From Prinia subflava (lineage: Eukaryota; Chordata; Aves; Passeriformes; Cisticolidae), in the NCBI RefSeq assembly GCF_021018805.1, contig NC_086283.1, positions 61,396,182-61,460,181 on the forward strand: a DNA stretch of 64,000 bases, read 5' to 3'. Each line of letters starts with the position of its first letter. Position 1 is the first letter of the stretch. Below are positions 36,801 to 48,848 of the stretch, one piece after another. The position numbers and the translations under genes were made by a program. The notes beneath the pieces were generated by a model, which saw only the letters and a program-made list of their open reading frames with translations, did not search any database and was not told the origin of the DNA.

Positions 36801-38379
36801 TGTTTTCTGTACTGCATCACAGATAAATGTGCCAATTTTTTCCATGAAGTAAGCAATCATTTGTCTTTGCTTGAACAAACTTCATAGGTTAAACTTATGT
36901 GTAAAAGGGGACTAGAGTCAAAACACTGAACCCATTGTCCATCTCATACTTCTTTAACCAGTCTTTTCTCTGAATCAGGGACAGATGGACCATGCCGGAG
37001 GTTGATGGCAAAATCCCAGAGTCTGGAGCATGGTGTATTTTGGAACCTGAACTGACATAATGCTTAATGACAGAAGATGTTAATTTGCATCATCCAAGTG
37101 GAGGACTCTTCCTGTTTTAGGTTTACCTAAACCTAAACCTGTTTTAGGTTTTCCTGTTTACCTGAAAGCAGGTACACTCTTCTTTCACTTTCTTTAGCAG
37201 ACCCACCAGAACTATAGTGCTTTCTGGGATCCCTGGGAGTTTCACTGTCTATAATTTGAAGACTAAGGTGGTGGGTGCCCCCATTCTGCTAGCTGTGTGG
37301 TCTGGCTGAAATCAAATAACTTATTTAATAAGACATTTAGACAAGCACATTGAAATAGTCTAACATATACCTCTGCAGAAGAATGATTGTCACTGGATCT
37401 AATATTTTCCAAAGAGAAAGACTGATGTTAACAGAAAAATTTAGGGACTTTTCAAAAGACCGGTAATGTAGGTCTGAAATCTAATGTGTTATTTTTTTAT
37501 GTGTGATGTCATCAAGCTCAGTTTCCAAACAAGTTAGGAATATTACTTTTTATTGTTTTACAACGAACACTTTATATAATTGGGGGAGTATCATGATCCC
37601 TTTTTTCTAGAAAGCTTGATTTATGTACTCTGAATCTGCAATTTTCCATTACTTGTCTTTGAAAGAAATATATTACCCTTGATAGTCAAAACTGAAACAG
37701 GTGAGAGTCCATGTAGAATTGGAGAAAAACAGTAAAATTTCAAAGTGAAACACAATGAAACTGCTTCAGGGATTCCAAAATTTTGTGAGTCATTTTACTC
37801 AAAAGTGGAACTTGTAAAAGAATCCCAATAGGGAGGACAAGGTGTATAAATTCCACTTTACTTACAGGGAAAAAAAATAAATGAAGCTGGTCAAATAGCC
37901 TTAAGAAAGCTACTACAGATTTATTTGCTTGAAGTTCTGCAGTAGACAGAGTTCTTAGATTTTTATTTGTCCATTTTCTCTTGATGGTCACTCTAGCCCA
38001 TGCCCAGTGTCACAGAGTTTTCCAAGAGTTTATTTCTGAATGTGGATGTTTCAGCTCTTGTTTATACTCCTGCAATTTCAATTCATTGTTCTGATTCCAG
38101 AGTAAGAATTTTTGTTATTAAATATATACGTATTTATCATTCAGAGGATCAGAAATTACAAACACCACACATGTTTACACATCATTGATCATAATCATTG
38201 CATGCACAAAACTGTCCTTAATGCTGGTGTCTTAAATCAGCTGTTTACATGCAGTTCCATGGAGCTAGTCCATGTGTTCAGGGCTGATGTCTGTGTCCCT
38301 GATGGTCTCAGTCATGGAGATCAGGCTTATTGCCAGTTCTGGCGAGCTGGGTCCCACACAAGTGGAGGTTGGCCCGTGT
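33884..38379. other. AT-rich host DNA, no recognised gene
   Basis: Unique AT-rich sequence with a GTT-rich run near 36050-36078 and a short duplicated cctgttttaggttt motif at 37111 and 37139. A segment near 36430-36520 with AATAAA and ctctctctct looks faintly LTR-like but is unproven. Confidence 0.5.
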
Positions 38380-39480
38380 GATGTGCAACTCCAAGGAGGG
38401 TCATGAGGAAGATCTGGGGAATTACAGGCCTGTCAGCCTGACCTTGGTGCCTGACAAGGCCATGAAACAGATCATCTTGAGTGCTCTCATGGAGCCCATA
38501 CAGGACAACCGAGGGGTTAGCTTGGAATTAAGGCAGCTCCTGCCTGGCCTTGATCTCTTTTTATGGCCAGGAGGCCCACCTTGTGATTGAAGGCAAGGCT
38601 TTGGATGTTTGTCTGCCTGGAGTTCAACGAAGCCTTTGACACTGTCTCCCACAGCATTTTCCTGGAAAAGCTGGCAGCTCACGGCTTGGACAGGAGCACT
38701 CTTTGCTGGGTTAGAAACTGGCTGCACAGCCAGGCCCAGAGAGTGCAGGTGAATGGTGCTGCATCCAGATGGGAGCCACTCAGCAATGGTCCCAGGGATC
38801 AGCACTGGGACCAGCTCTGTTTAGTGTTTTTGCTGATGATCTCGATGTGGGGATTGAGTGCACCATCTCTAGGTTCATGGATGACACCATTTTACATAGA
38901 ATTGGAGGACTGGAGGATTGGAACGCTCTGCAGAGCGTTCTGGGCAGGCTGGATAAGTTGGCTAAAGTTCAACAAAGCCAAGTGCTAGGTCCTACACTTG
39001 GGTCAGAACAACCCATGCAGAACTGCAGGCTGGGGACAGAGTGTTTTGGATGCTGCCCAGCAGAAAAGGACCCAGGGGAGCTGGTGCCTGAATATGAGCC
39101 AGAAACGTGCCCAGCAGGACCTATACCAGCAATAGTGTGGCCAGCAGGACGTGGGCAGAGATCATCTTTTGGTACCTGGCACTGTTGAGGCCATACCTCG
39201 AGTTCTGCATCCAGTTCTGGGCCTGTCATGACAAAAAACAAATTGAGGTGCTGGAGCAAGTCCAGAGCTGGTTGAGGGTATAGAGGGTAATTCCTATGAG
39301 GAACAGCTGAGTGAGAACTATTTAAGGCTAGAGAAAAGGAGGTTCAGGGGAGACCTTGTCACTTCCTATAATTCTCTGAAAGGAATTTGTAGCCAGATGG
39401 GGGTCAGTCTCTTCTTCAAGTACCTAGAGACACAAGAAGACAGCCCCAGCCTGCACCAGGGGATCTGGTTTTCTCTCAAC
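38380..39480 (+). mobile_element. CR1 LINE, reverse transcriptase end and 3' part
   Basis: The translated segments match CR1 reverse transcriptase order. They include GNYRPVSLT, then FNEAFDTVSHSIFLEKLAAHG with GLDRSTLCWVRNWL, then a FADDLDVGIECTISRFMDDT segment, spread over more than one frame. The downstream text ('aggtgctggagcaagtccag', 'gagaaaaggaggttcagggg') is the CR1 tail of ORF2. Frameshifts and stops make it inactive. Confidence 0.9.
38921..38940. repeat. Perfect 20-bp palindrome inside CR1
   Basis: GAACGCTCTGCAGAGCGTTC equals its own reverse complement. Confidence 0.95.
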
Positions 39481-42400
39481 CTGCTTGTCTTAGTTTTGCT
39501 TCTTCCTTTTTTGTGCATTTCCTCTCTATTTGCAGTTGCTTGTGCTTACTTTGCCCTTTTTTCTTTTGTAAACTTTGCTATTTAGCCTGTTTCTTATCAC
39601 TGTTTCAGTACAACTGTACAAGTTATTTACTCTCTTGGTGGTAAAATTGCTCTCATAACTAAGCACGTGCTGTTTTTACAGGGTATTTGACTACGCTGTT
39701 GCAGCATACATATTGCTGTTTGCACTAGTATGGCACTTTACTTTCTAAGCAAGTGATTGTATTGAAAATGGTGAGAAAGGTACTTACAGTTTTTAAGTTT
39801 CATAGGCCACAATTGTGTTGTCATGTAAATGGCACAAAATCATGTTGTTTATTATTACCTAAAAAAAAATATTTATAAGTGCTGTCTCAACCTCTGTATT
39901 TTTTTTCTTTTTTTTTTTGCTGATGATCAATAAAAATGTTCTAGCTAAGGTATCTACAGTCTAGACTTCCCTATTTTTTCTCTTGTAATTTTATCTCCAC
40001 ATTTTCATCTTCAGTAGAGATGCAGAAAATTGGTGTACCAGAAATTATACCAGTACCACGCCCCATTTCCATTTTGCCCAGATAATGCTTCATATTCATC
40101 CCTTTTGTCCCTGAAGAACCACATCATACATTAAAGGAGATTTTAAAAACTTTTGTTTGTTGCTCCAGAGGTCCTTTAAAGGTCATTGCAGCTTACTGTG
40201 AAAGAGTTTGAATGAAAATATGTTTGTAATGAATTCTGTCAATTTTGACCTAAATTCTTATGGTCAGCATCTGGCTGTAGGTGTTGCCATCCATGTGAAT
40301 GCTTGATGCCCAGTGATAAGTAAGAGTAATCACCTCTTACCTATCACTGGAAAAACTATAACATCCCTGTAAACAACTTCTTTTCTTGTATCTTTTTTTT
40401 CTGTGCATTTGTAACAGATGAGCCCGACATTGCACAATGTTCTGTCTCTGCTCTATGTGTATTGGAAAACTGGTTTATGATTTTTTGAAGTAGGCTGCTA
40501 TACAAAATAATACTGAAGTGCACGTTCATCTTAAGATTTTAAGTTAAATTCAGAAAGTATCTCAAAGACATCTTGTATAAGTGAAAATCCTATTTTCATT
40601 TGGATAATTATCAAAGTTGCATCACCTCTTCTGTCTGGTCATCCTTATCCTATATAATTCTGTCATCTCAAATGTCTTTGGTAATGATCAATCATGTAAG
40701 ATTTTACTACATTGTGTTGCAGGACTCATGCAATTACTGGAATACATCTCAGTCTAGAGACATGTTATAAATAATTCTGAGGGAGACAACTTTACAGTCT
40801 AAAGGTATGCATTGAATTTGGTTAGAAATAAGAAAATAAGTGTGAGATCAAGTCTCTTTTTTCTACCAAATTGTCCTTGCAATATTTTATCAAGTGCATT
40901 TTGTTGGTAAGATTTAGAGGAATGCATTCAAGTGGTTTATACAAATCTTCAGTAGTCTTGTAAACTCACAAAGTCCAAATCCAAAAAAAAGGACAGACAA
41001 AGAGGATTAGAAAAAATATTCCATGGAGGAGAAGATGAAAAAATGGAGAGGGGGAATGGAAGATGTTATTTTTTATGCCTAGATGCACAGAAGCACAGGG
41101 GTAATAACCATGAGAGAGGCTGCAGAGTGAAATAACAGCAAGAGCAAGTTCAGCCAGTGGAGGAAGCCCTTCTGTGACCATTACTGCTTTCGTGCTAGAG
41201 TTCAAGTTGGAGTTTTTTCAAGGATTCACCATGGGTTCAAACAAAGAAAAAACCTAGGTGACAGTAATTAAATGTTTTCAGTCTTGCTCATTAGCTTCTC
41301 CTTTGCTACATCTCCTGTTCCTTCTTTCTGATGATAATTAAAGGAACAATGTAAATAAATTAGATGCTGAAAACCAACTCCCTACTTAGGGACACAAAAG
41401 AATCTATCAGAAAAGCTAAGAATATGATTTCATATGAGACTTATTCTTGTCCTGAAATATGAAATGTGCTGGATTCACTGTCAGTGAAATCAGTATAATC
41501 AATAAATAACGTTTTATAGTGACATAAATCCTTTCACACAGAAATAAGAATTGTGAGAGTAAACTTGTAGAACTGTATGTGAAATATTCTTTATATCTGC
41601 TAACTGTTCCCAGAGATGCACATCAGCAAGGAAAATAATATTTCTACTTCAGAAAATTGTAAAAAAAATTAAAATTAAATATTCTGCTTCTCCCTCTCCT
41701 CTCTCTCTCTCTCTTTCTGCTCTTCCTTCCCCCTCCCCTCTGCTCAAATTTAAAAGGATGGAGACCATACAATCTAAATTATTATGGAAACAGTGGCTCA
41801 CACAAAACATTTGGTGATATTTACAGAAAATGCCTATGACATTTTCAGCTTGTTAAAATCAATGAAACAAGGAAAAACATTGCCAAACTGGGAGAAAATG
41901 AGTCCTTGAAGAACTGAACTCCTAAAATGTGATCTAACATCTCTATTTGTCTCTGACAATATGCTAACAAGATAGAGCAATCTCCTATGGGCTTTCATAA
42001 ACAAGATGTGTAATAAGAAATTCACTGAGCTGAAGATCAGGAAAGACCTATAGTTCATCCAGTCTCCCACCCCATGTTTTAGAGACTTTCAATTTCCCTC
42101 ACCCCTCTACTGACTCCATCACATTTTGTCCAAAATGTAATTCGGTAAAGGTTCCAGTTTGACCTGAATTTGCCAGAAATGGAGTTCAATATTTCCTTTG
42201 ATATTTTGTTTCCAAGGTTGATTGTCATTACTTTAAAAAAGTTGCTCTTCAATTCTAATTTGAACCAGTTACCTTTAAAGCATTGCCTTTCTGGTTGATC
42301 AAGGGCCCTTACAAGCTCTATTTATTCTTATTATGAGGATAGTTACTCTTTTCTAACACTTACCAATAATTTTCATTTTAATATAAATGGGCATATAAAA

Positions 42401-45400
42401 GTGTTTTTGCATACTGAGAGCTTCCAAGGCTTTTGCATCCCTTCTCTTTTTCAGTTTCTGTTAACATGCAGCTACCTGAATAACCTTTCATTGCACAGAA
42501 TGCCTTACTTGGTAGCAAGGTCTGCTCCTAAACTCTAGTATTCTTCTGCTTGTGGCAGTTTTTGTCACAGTAGCTCACCTGGAGAACCTGCTGTGCTGCA
42601 TATGAAACAGACCTTTGGACTATTTTCAGACTCACCATTTTCTGTGTACTGTCTCTGCTTCTACACATACTGCATGCTGCACACTCACACAAAAGAAATT
42701 TTGCACATATGTAAACACTCTTTTTTTCAGTAACTGCTTATTAGCCAGACTTAACCTTCTCCCTGGAAACCAGAACTTTCTTGTTTATAATTCTGAAAAA
42801 TCTTTGTGCCATACAGTTTTTCTTCTTCTGCAAATTTATATTATCTTTTAAATAATTTATGAAAATTATTCAGGTATAGTATTCAATTTTATAGAAACTC
42901 ATATTTGGTCACCACCAATCCTTGCTGATTTCCCCCATAATACCTATCTACCCTTCACACTGTGCAAAAGGCTTGCCTTGCTGTGACTAACTTCACAGCA
43001 ATGAAGTATGTATCACAGTAGTTTTGCTACCCACATACCTGAGCTTGATGCAGAAAACACCCTGAAGAGATATCTAAAATGGTACAGCAGCATTTTGGAA
43101 AGCAAGATGCTAAAAATAAGGATAATTAAATTCTTCCAAAAGCAGGGGGAAAAAGAAATAAAACAACTCTAATGGAGATGTTTCACATCTTTCCAGAAAC
43201 ATCTTCTCATAGTTTATTTATTGAAGCTAGAAACATTTTGTGAATGTCACTATTCTGATTACAACTTTCAGGGATGTTCTAAATCTAGTCTGAAAATTAT
43301 GTAATTCATATTTTGCATTATGAGTATATATTCAGTTAGTTTTGGGGCCTGCAAATTGGATGTCAGACACTTTTTTTCTCATCCCACATGAATTTGATTA
43401 CACTTTTCAATATAACACACCTTATTTGATGAATATTCTTAAGTTTTGTCAATTTTTCAAACCTTTCTGGTGAATATATTAAGTGTTCCTCAATGATTAT
43501 AGGAATAGTATTTTTCACTAATTAACATAGTGGGACAGTATATGGATTTTAAATTATCTTTGAAAGAATAAATTTACTCTTAGCCCTATATCTAGGTGTA
43601 TGGTAATACCATAGATGGAGAATTTTTGAGCTGTCCAATGAAGTTTGTCTTAATAGGACAGTCTGTGACACTGATAACATAATATTTCTTAATGCCGTAT
43701 CAGAGCTTACATAGAGAAAATAATGATTGCTAGGTGTTAAAAGAAAGTTATTTTAAGCTGACACCTTTTCCCTCTTAGAGCTTTGATTTCCATTTGTCAG
43801 AGTTTTGCTGCAAGCATTATTTTTCAGCTTCTGAACCATTTTCCCATCAGGCTTTCTGTTACTATAGCCAGAGTCCCTAGTTGGTTTACTATACTCTGGG
43901 CCCTGGAATCACTGTCACCTTAATCTTTCAAAAACTTTTGCTATTTAATCTAAATTCTTTTATTGTGTCTTTTTTACATTATTTTGCCTTTATTTTTAAA
44001 TTTTTATTTTGATGGTAGTCTGGTAGATAAGAGCTCAGTTGAATTCCTGGTGTATGAGAAGCTGTAACTTACATCTGTCACTCTGTCTTCAAGAGTGTTA
44101 TTTTCTCTACTTTAATTGTGTACTGGCTAAACCAGAACTCACACAAATACTGTTATGATTTTGGTACACCATGACCAGTGTCTGTTCTGGGGTCTTTTTA
44201 TTAATACTAGTTAGCTTCTCCCCAGGCCTCAAGTACCATGTGTCTCCGTATGAATAAGTTTTGTGAAGGAAAACAACTCTGCAATGAAGACATATGTTCA
44301 CAGAATCATGTGCCACAAACATTGGTAAAATATCTCTCAGAAACAAGGTAATCTTAAACAAATCTTTCACTTAAGAAAGGGACTCAATTCCCATGATGTC
44401 TAAGTTTCTAACAGTGAAACTGACTGAAAAATCAAACCAGAGGTAGACATCCAGACGTACCTGAGTCCTGACTGCCTGTGAGCTATGGCCTAAGACTGTG
44501 TAGTCACCTTTGTGTGTTAATAACATCAATAAAATACAAGTACCTCTCAGGGCCTTGTTTTCAACTTCACAGCAGATTTGCAGTCATGGGTGCATCACAG
44601 CAGGAGCAGAGCTGATCTTCACCTCCTGCAAAGCAACATTGTCTGATACAGGAGTGAGCTCTGTCCAGTCCATATCTCTTGAGGGTATATATAAATATAT
44701 ATATAATATACTGGGGGTGGAGGTTGCGCCTTACTTGTTTTTCAGTTTCAAAATAACTTATAGTAATTTCATAATTTTTTCTCCAATATTCCTTTTCTCC
44801 ATATATTTTAATCAATTAATTTTTAAACGTTAGAATAATTTCCAGCACATGTAGCAAGGCAGTTGCATGCTACAATAGTTGTAAGAACTTTTACCATACT
44901 CCACTACAAACCATCATTGCAGATTTGGAAAACCCATCCACAATGTGTCTCTGTCTTTAGGAATAGAAATAGATTCGTAAATCTAGTTCATAATCTCTGT
45001 GCCTTTTGTCTTTCTCAAGTTTCTGAAACACTGTGTGAGAGAACTACACTTTTATTACTACTAAAATTGCTACAGAAATATAAGGACACAGAAAAAAAAT
45101 CAAGCCATTAATATTTAAAAATCTGTATCAATGAGTTTTTTTAATAAAATACAAGAAACAAAAGTCCATAAGAAAGGTACTTGTGAAAGGCAGCAATCTG
45201 TGGGAATGAGAAAGATTGCAAATGCTATTTTCCCTATTTTGATACACTTTTTCCTTGTTATTTCCTTTCCTTAGTCTCCTTGCACCCTTGTTATTCAAGG
45301 AGAAATGAGGAAGATGCAAATTTATCATCAAGGTAACAGCAAACACAGAATTCCAAGTCTATTCTCTTGCATGTTCAACACCTCTTCCGTTCATAAAGGA

Positions 45401-47555
45401 TTGTGTATTTGTCCTCGCACCAGAACAGAACTGGTTATCTTTTGCCCTAACTGTATCTTCCTCCAGCAGATATCAATTAACAAACACATTCTTTCTTTTC
45501 ATGAGAAACAGATACTCTGAAGCACAGCAGCCAATATATGCTCATTCTAAAACAATCTTTAACAACATTTAGGGGTTTATCTAACATTTTTGTATATGGT
45601 AATTAATTTTGTGATTAACATTAATGTGGAGAGGAGCCAATCAGACTGCATCTTTGTATTTTCTTATATAATAATTTGTTGCTCTTTTGGAACATTTATA
45701 TTGTCTCTCATGGCTCAGGATTGCCTGGTTTAAGTAATAACCTTAATCACCTTCTCATGGCTAATAATTCTGGAAGAAGAATTCGCAGAAGTTGAAGGTA
45801 GGAGAAATGGATATATTTGTTTTGGTTTTTTTAGTGACTTACTGTAAAATGTCCAGTTTTAGAGAGTGGAACATGATGCATGCTGCCCCAGAGAATTCAG
45901 ATCACTGTGCAGATAACTTTTTCTAACAGTAAAAAGAAAGTCATGAAAGGGGAGAACAGGGGATTATGGGAGGCTGTTATCAGGCAGGGTTACTCTATGT
46001 GCATGTGGCACATATTCAACTTTTACACGATGTGTTTCTGAATAAAACTCTCTTCGTGTTTGAAACAGAGACTAGTGTAGACCATCACAGTACTGTGTGG
46101 CTCAGGTGAAACTGCCAATGGAGAGATTAGAGATTTATCTACATTTGCCCAGTGGCCAGTGACAAAAAAAAAGGATCTGTACTAAGAATTAGATGTTTAT
46201 ACTAGCAGTCACTAGAATAAAACACTAAAAAAAAATGTTATTTTTGCAGATTTAACAATGGATTTTTGCTTCAAGTATACTGACAGAAGCTGAATTGAAA
46301 CACATGAAGTCAATGGTGGTTTAACTCTGAAGATCATTGTATAAAGTTCATTTTTTTCCCAATATCAACAAAATGTGCAAGTCCTTTATTAGATTGGAGT
46401 CAATATTTGTCTGTCAGCTTGCCTTTTATGAAATAGACAGATGATATAAGGATTTTTTAAAGAAGCTTTAAGCCATAGCAAATTCAAATTCACTGATACA
46501 TTTTGCAGAGGTGGCATAAAAATCTTGTTAAAATTGAAGCATTTATGATATATAGCCTGGGAAAATTGTCACTGGCAAGGAGAGGGAGAGCTCTTAGTAT
46601 TTTCTTATGAGCTGATTCAGAGGGACTCCATCTAACTGCATTTAAGTGGATGTTTTAGTTACACTATAAAGTCCGGAAGGGCAACAATCAGTATTGATGT
46701 TTTCTCCCTGTTATTTGTTTCTACCAGAAAGCAGCACGTCTGAGATAGCTTCAATTATGTCAAGACAAAAATTAGCCTCTTAAATATGTCACAGGTGAGA
46801 TTAATGCTACTCCAATCTTCTTTTACATATGACAATCAAATGTAACTCCTTGTTTGCAACCAGAAGCAGAAAAATCAATATTGATATAATTCAGCTATGA
46901 AATTCTTCAAGATCAATCTACCAATACTTCTCCTGATAGATGTGATTTCCCTGTTAAGTTCTGGGCACTCTGTTGGTTATTTCACCATGGAAAGAAACAG
47001 CAAATTCGAAAACAGCTTCCTTAATTATTGGACCTTCTATCACTCTTACACTCTTATAATAGATCTTTACTTAAGTACCTTGCATGGAAATTTTGGGAAT
47101 GTATTAATCTGTTAACACATTTTAGATGACATAATCTTATTCCACTCTTAAATGTTAAACTTGCTAGATGCAACATTTTTCTGTCTTTCCTTCCCTGTCT
47201 TCAATGAGAAGCAAATTACCTTCTTTCTACACCTCCCTCTTAATCCAAATTCTTTCAGTTCTTTTCTGTGTTTTCAGCTTCCTAAATCCAGACCTTTTAT
47301 CTATCTATTTATTTATTTGTTTGTTTGTTTGTTTGTTTATTCAGAATTCAGATTTCTCGCTGCTTCAGTAGTTTGGAATGATCTACGTGCCCAAACTTAG
47401 TTTTAAATTGCTAACCCATCTTCTACTGTTTCAATAACAGTCAAATGGAAAATGTTGAACTGAATTCACTTTACTTACTCGCCTGTGGGCTGGGCTGTCT
47501 GGGTAGTCTTTATCCCTTGCCCAACTGTGCATCAAGCCTCGAAGGTTAGGAAGAA
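39481..47555. other. AT-rich host DNA with CT and TTTR repeats
   Basis: No gene was recognised. A CT-rich tract lies at about 41688-41740 and a (TTTA/TTTG)n repeat at about 47299-47340. Open frames up to 107 codons (44510-44833) have no recognised domain. Confidence 0.5.
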
Positions 47556-47561
47556 TGTTGA
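47556..47561. repeat. ERV2 target site duplication, left (TGTTGA)
   Basis: TGTTGA abuts the left LTR and is repeated exactly at 51577-51582. Confidence 0.92.
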
Positions 47562-47891
47562 TATCACCGTGGAGGCCCAACCAGGAAAACAGACTGGGGA
47601 CACAGATCTGGGTGCAACAACAGCAGCAGGGCAGAAGACCTGCCCTTAGTTTATTTTTCCATTATATATCTGTGGCAAGGTGACCATGGATTGGAGAAGG
47701 GTATCGCCACCTCTCCTGTCACATTGGTCCAGGAGGCTGTCATTCAACCTCCCCTTGTCTTGGAGAAAGTATTCATAACATTGCCAATATTTACAAAACA
47801 TGGTGCTGTGTTTACAATTCACCAGCGTGAGAAACTGCACGTTTCTCCTTTAATATGAACGCTCAGCAAACCAGGAAAATTCATGGCAACA
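47562..47891 (-). repeat. ERV2 3' LTR (330 bp)
   Basis: On the minus strand it starts TGTTGCCATG and ends CGGTGATA, so the ends are TG...TA, not TG...CA. The same end is seen in the 5' LTR and in the related solo LTR at 54057-54384. Confidence 0.93.
47650..47655 (-). terminator. ERV2 3' LTR poly(A) signal
   Basis: AATAAA on the minus strand, only six bases after the TATATAA box. This implies a very short R region. Confidence 0.75.
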
Positions 47892-47903
47892 TCTCACCCT
47901 TTT
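47892..47903 (-). other. ERV2 polypurine tract
   Basis: AAAAGGGTGAGA (minus strand) lies directly before the 3' LTR. One T interrupts the purines. Confidence 0.75.
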
Positions 47904-48201
47904 AAGTATATTAAAAAGAAAACAAAAAAAGAAAAATGAACAATTCTATGACAGGAAAAAAGAAAGAAAAAAAAACCTGTATGAAGTTCACCGACCTTCA
48001 TTTAGGTGACGGTGTGAGGGCTACATGTTGGTCTGATTCTGCCTTTGCTACCCAGGGTTTCACCCTGAACCCCTTGCAATAACCTGCTCAAAATATCTCG
48101 AGCATAGTCTAACATAATTCAACCAACACCCTCATATTTTTAAATTTTTATAAGATACATGGGAATATACGGTGCAAAAGGCAGGAGCATTCCAAGAAAA
48201 A

Positions 48202-48468
48202 TCAATCACTCAATTCAAAATTCTGAACCCCAAAAGTTCTGTCCCAAAACCACAACCCCCAAACAACGTGCCCTTTCCCCACAGAGGTCACAATGGCTAC
48301 CATACATAAAACTGAGCCATAGCAAACAATTCCTCTGAGTCCATGATTAACAGTCCGCTGGCTCTCAGCATCACACTGCTTCAGTCTGTCCTTGTCCAGC
48401 AGCTCCACAGGATCCAAAGTCTCTATGGAGGCCATATAGGAAGAGAGAGGATGCCAGTCCGTGTCCAT
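48202..48468 (-). CDS. ERV2 downstream ORF of 88 residues with hydrophobic segment
   Basis: An ATG at 48468 opens an 88-residue frame between gag and the 3' LTR. I do not recognise it. The N-terminal half is polar (starts MDTDWHPLSS; includes ELLDKDRLKQCDAESQ). It is followed by a stretch rich in hydrophobic residues (GIVCYGSVLCMVAIVTSV, then VVWGLWFW) that could cross a membrane. It starts six bases downstream of the previous small frame's stop codon. Its position matches where env normally ends, so it may be a remnant of an envelope tail. It may also be an accessory gene or chance. The element's youth means an open frame alone is weak evidence of function. Confidence 0.35.
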   Translation of the reverse strand: MDTDWHPLSSYMASIETLDPVELLDKDRLKQCDAESQRTVNHGLRGIVCYGSVLCMVAIVTSVGKGHVVWGLWFWDRTFGVQNFELSD

Positions 48469-48473
48469 GTCAA

Positions 48474-48602
48474 TCAGATCTCGAAGAGGCTTCTGTGATG
48501 GGTGGCACTAGGGTGGCACAGGGTGCACAAGGTTTCAGGATCAAACAGGATCAGTCCAATGCACCTGAGGCAGCTCAGCAGACTTTCAGCGGCCACCTCC
48601 AT
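48474..48602 (-). CDS. ERV2 small ORF (42 residues) after a splice-acceptor-like site
   Basis: The ATG at 48602 sits in a strong Kozak context (GCCATGG), 18 bases after a splice-acceptor-like AG at 48620-48621. The product would be 42 residues, cysteine- and leucine-rich (MEVAAESLLSCLRCIGLILF...). It has no recognised family. It shares the position of env in a complete retrovirus and could be translated from a spliced transcript, but no donor is clearly visible in the short leader. A frame in phase extends upstream to 48758, but the Kozak ATG after the acceptor is the more plausible start. Confidence 0.35.
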   Translation of the reverse strand: MEVAAESLLSCLRCIGLILFDPETLCTLCHPSATHHRSLFEI

Positions 48603-48618
48603 GGCAAAGATCCCAGAA

Positions 48619-48648
48619 CCTGAGGATAGAGAACTTAGAAAACACAAA
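48619..48648 (-). promoter_or_regulatory. Splice-acceptor-like site in ERV2
   Basis: On the minus strand TTTTCTAAGTTCTCTATCCTCAG gives a pyrimidine tract and AG (48620-48621) in the env-like position. Confidence 0.5.
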
Positions 48649-48848
48649 TTGAGCAATTGACTTTTTCTCAAAGAATGCATGCAACATAGGATGTGGACGT
48701 AGAAACCCACTGCAAGGTCCAAGGAAAACTGACCATAGCTATGTGGCAACATCAACACTTCCTACACTTGAGATGATGGCTGTACACCAGCCAGAGAATT
48801 TTGCTCTTGTTCTAGAGCTTGGGAAACTGTTTCGTCCCCCTGACGTCT

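Noticed and set aside
38422..39259. Several 90-140 codon frames on both strands
   Set aside because: The plus-strand ones are decayed CR1 reverse transcriptase, and the minus-strand ones are its shadows.
45890..46110. AATAAA with a terminal-like block near 46041
   Set aside because: Could be an old LTR end, but neither start nor duplication was visible.
47646..47840. Near-identical 64-codon frames here and at 51331-51525
   Set aside because: They are inside the paired ERV2 LTRs and differ by one residue because of the single LTR difference.
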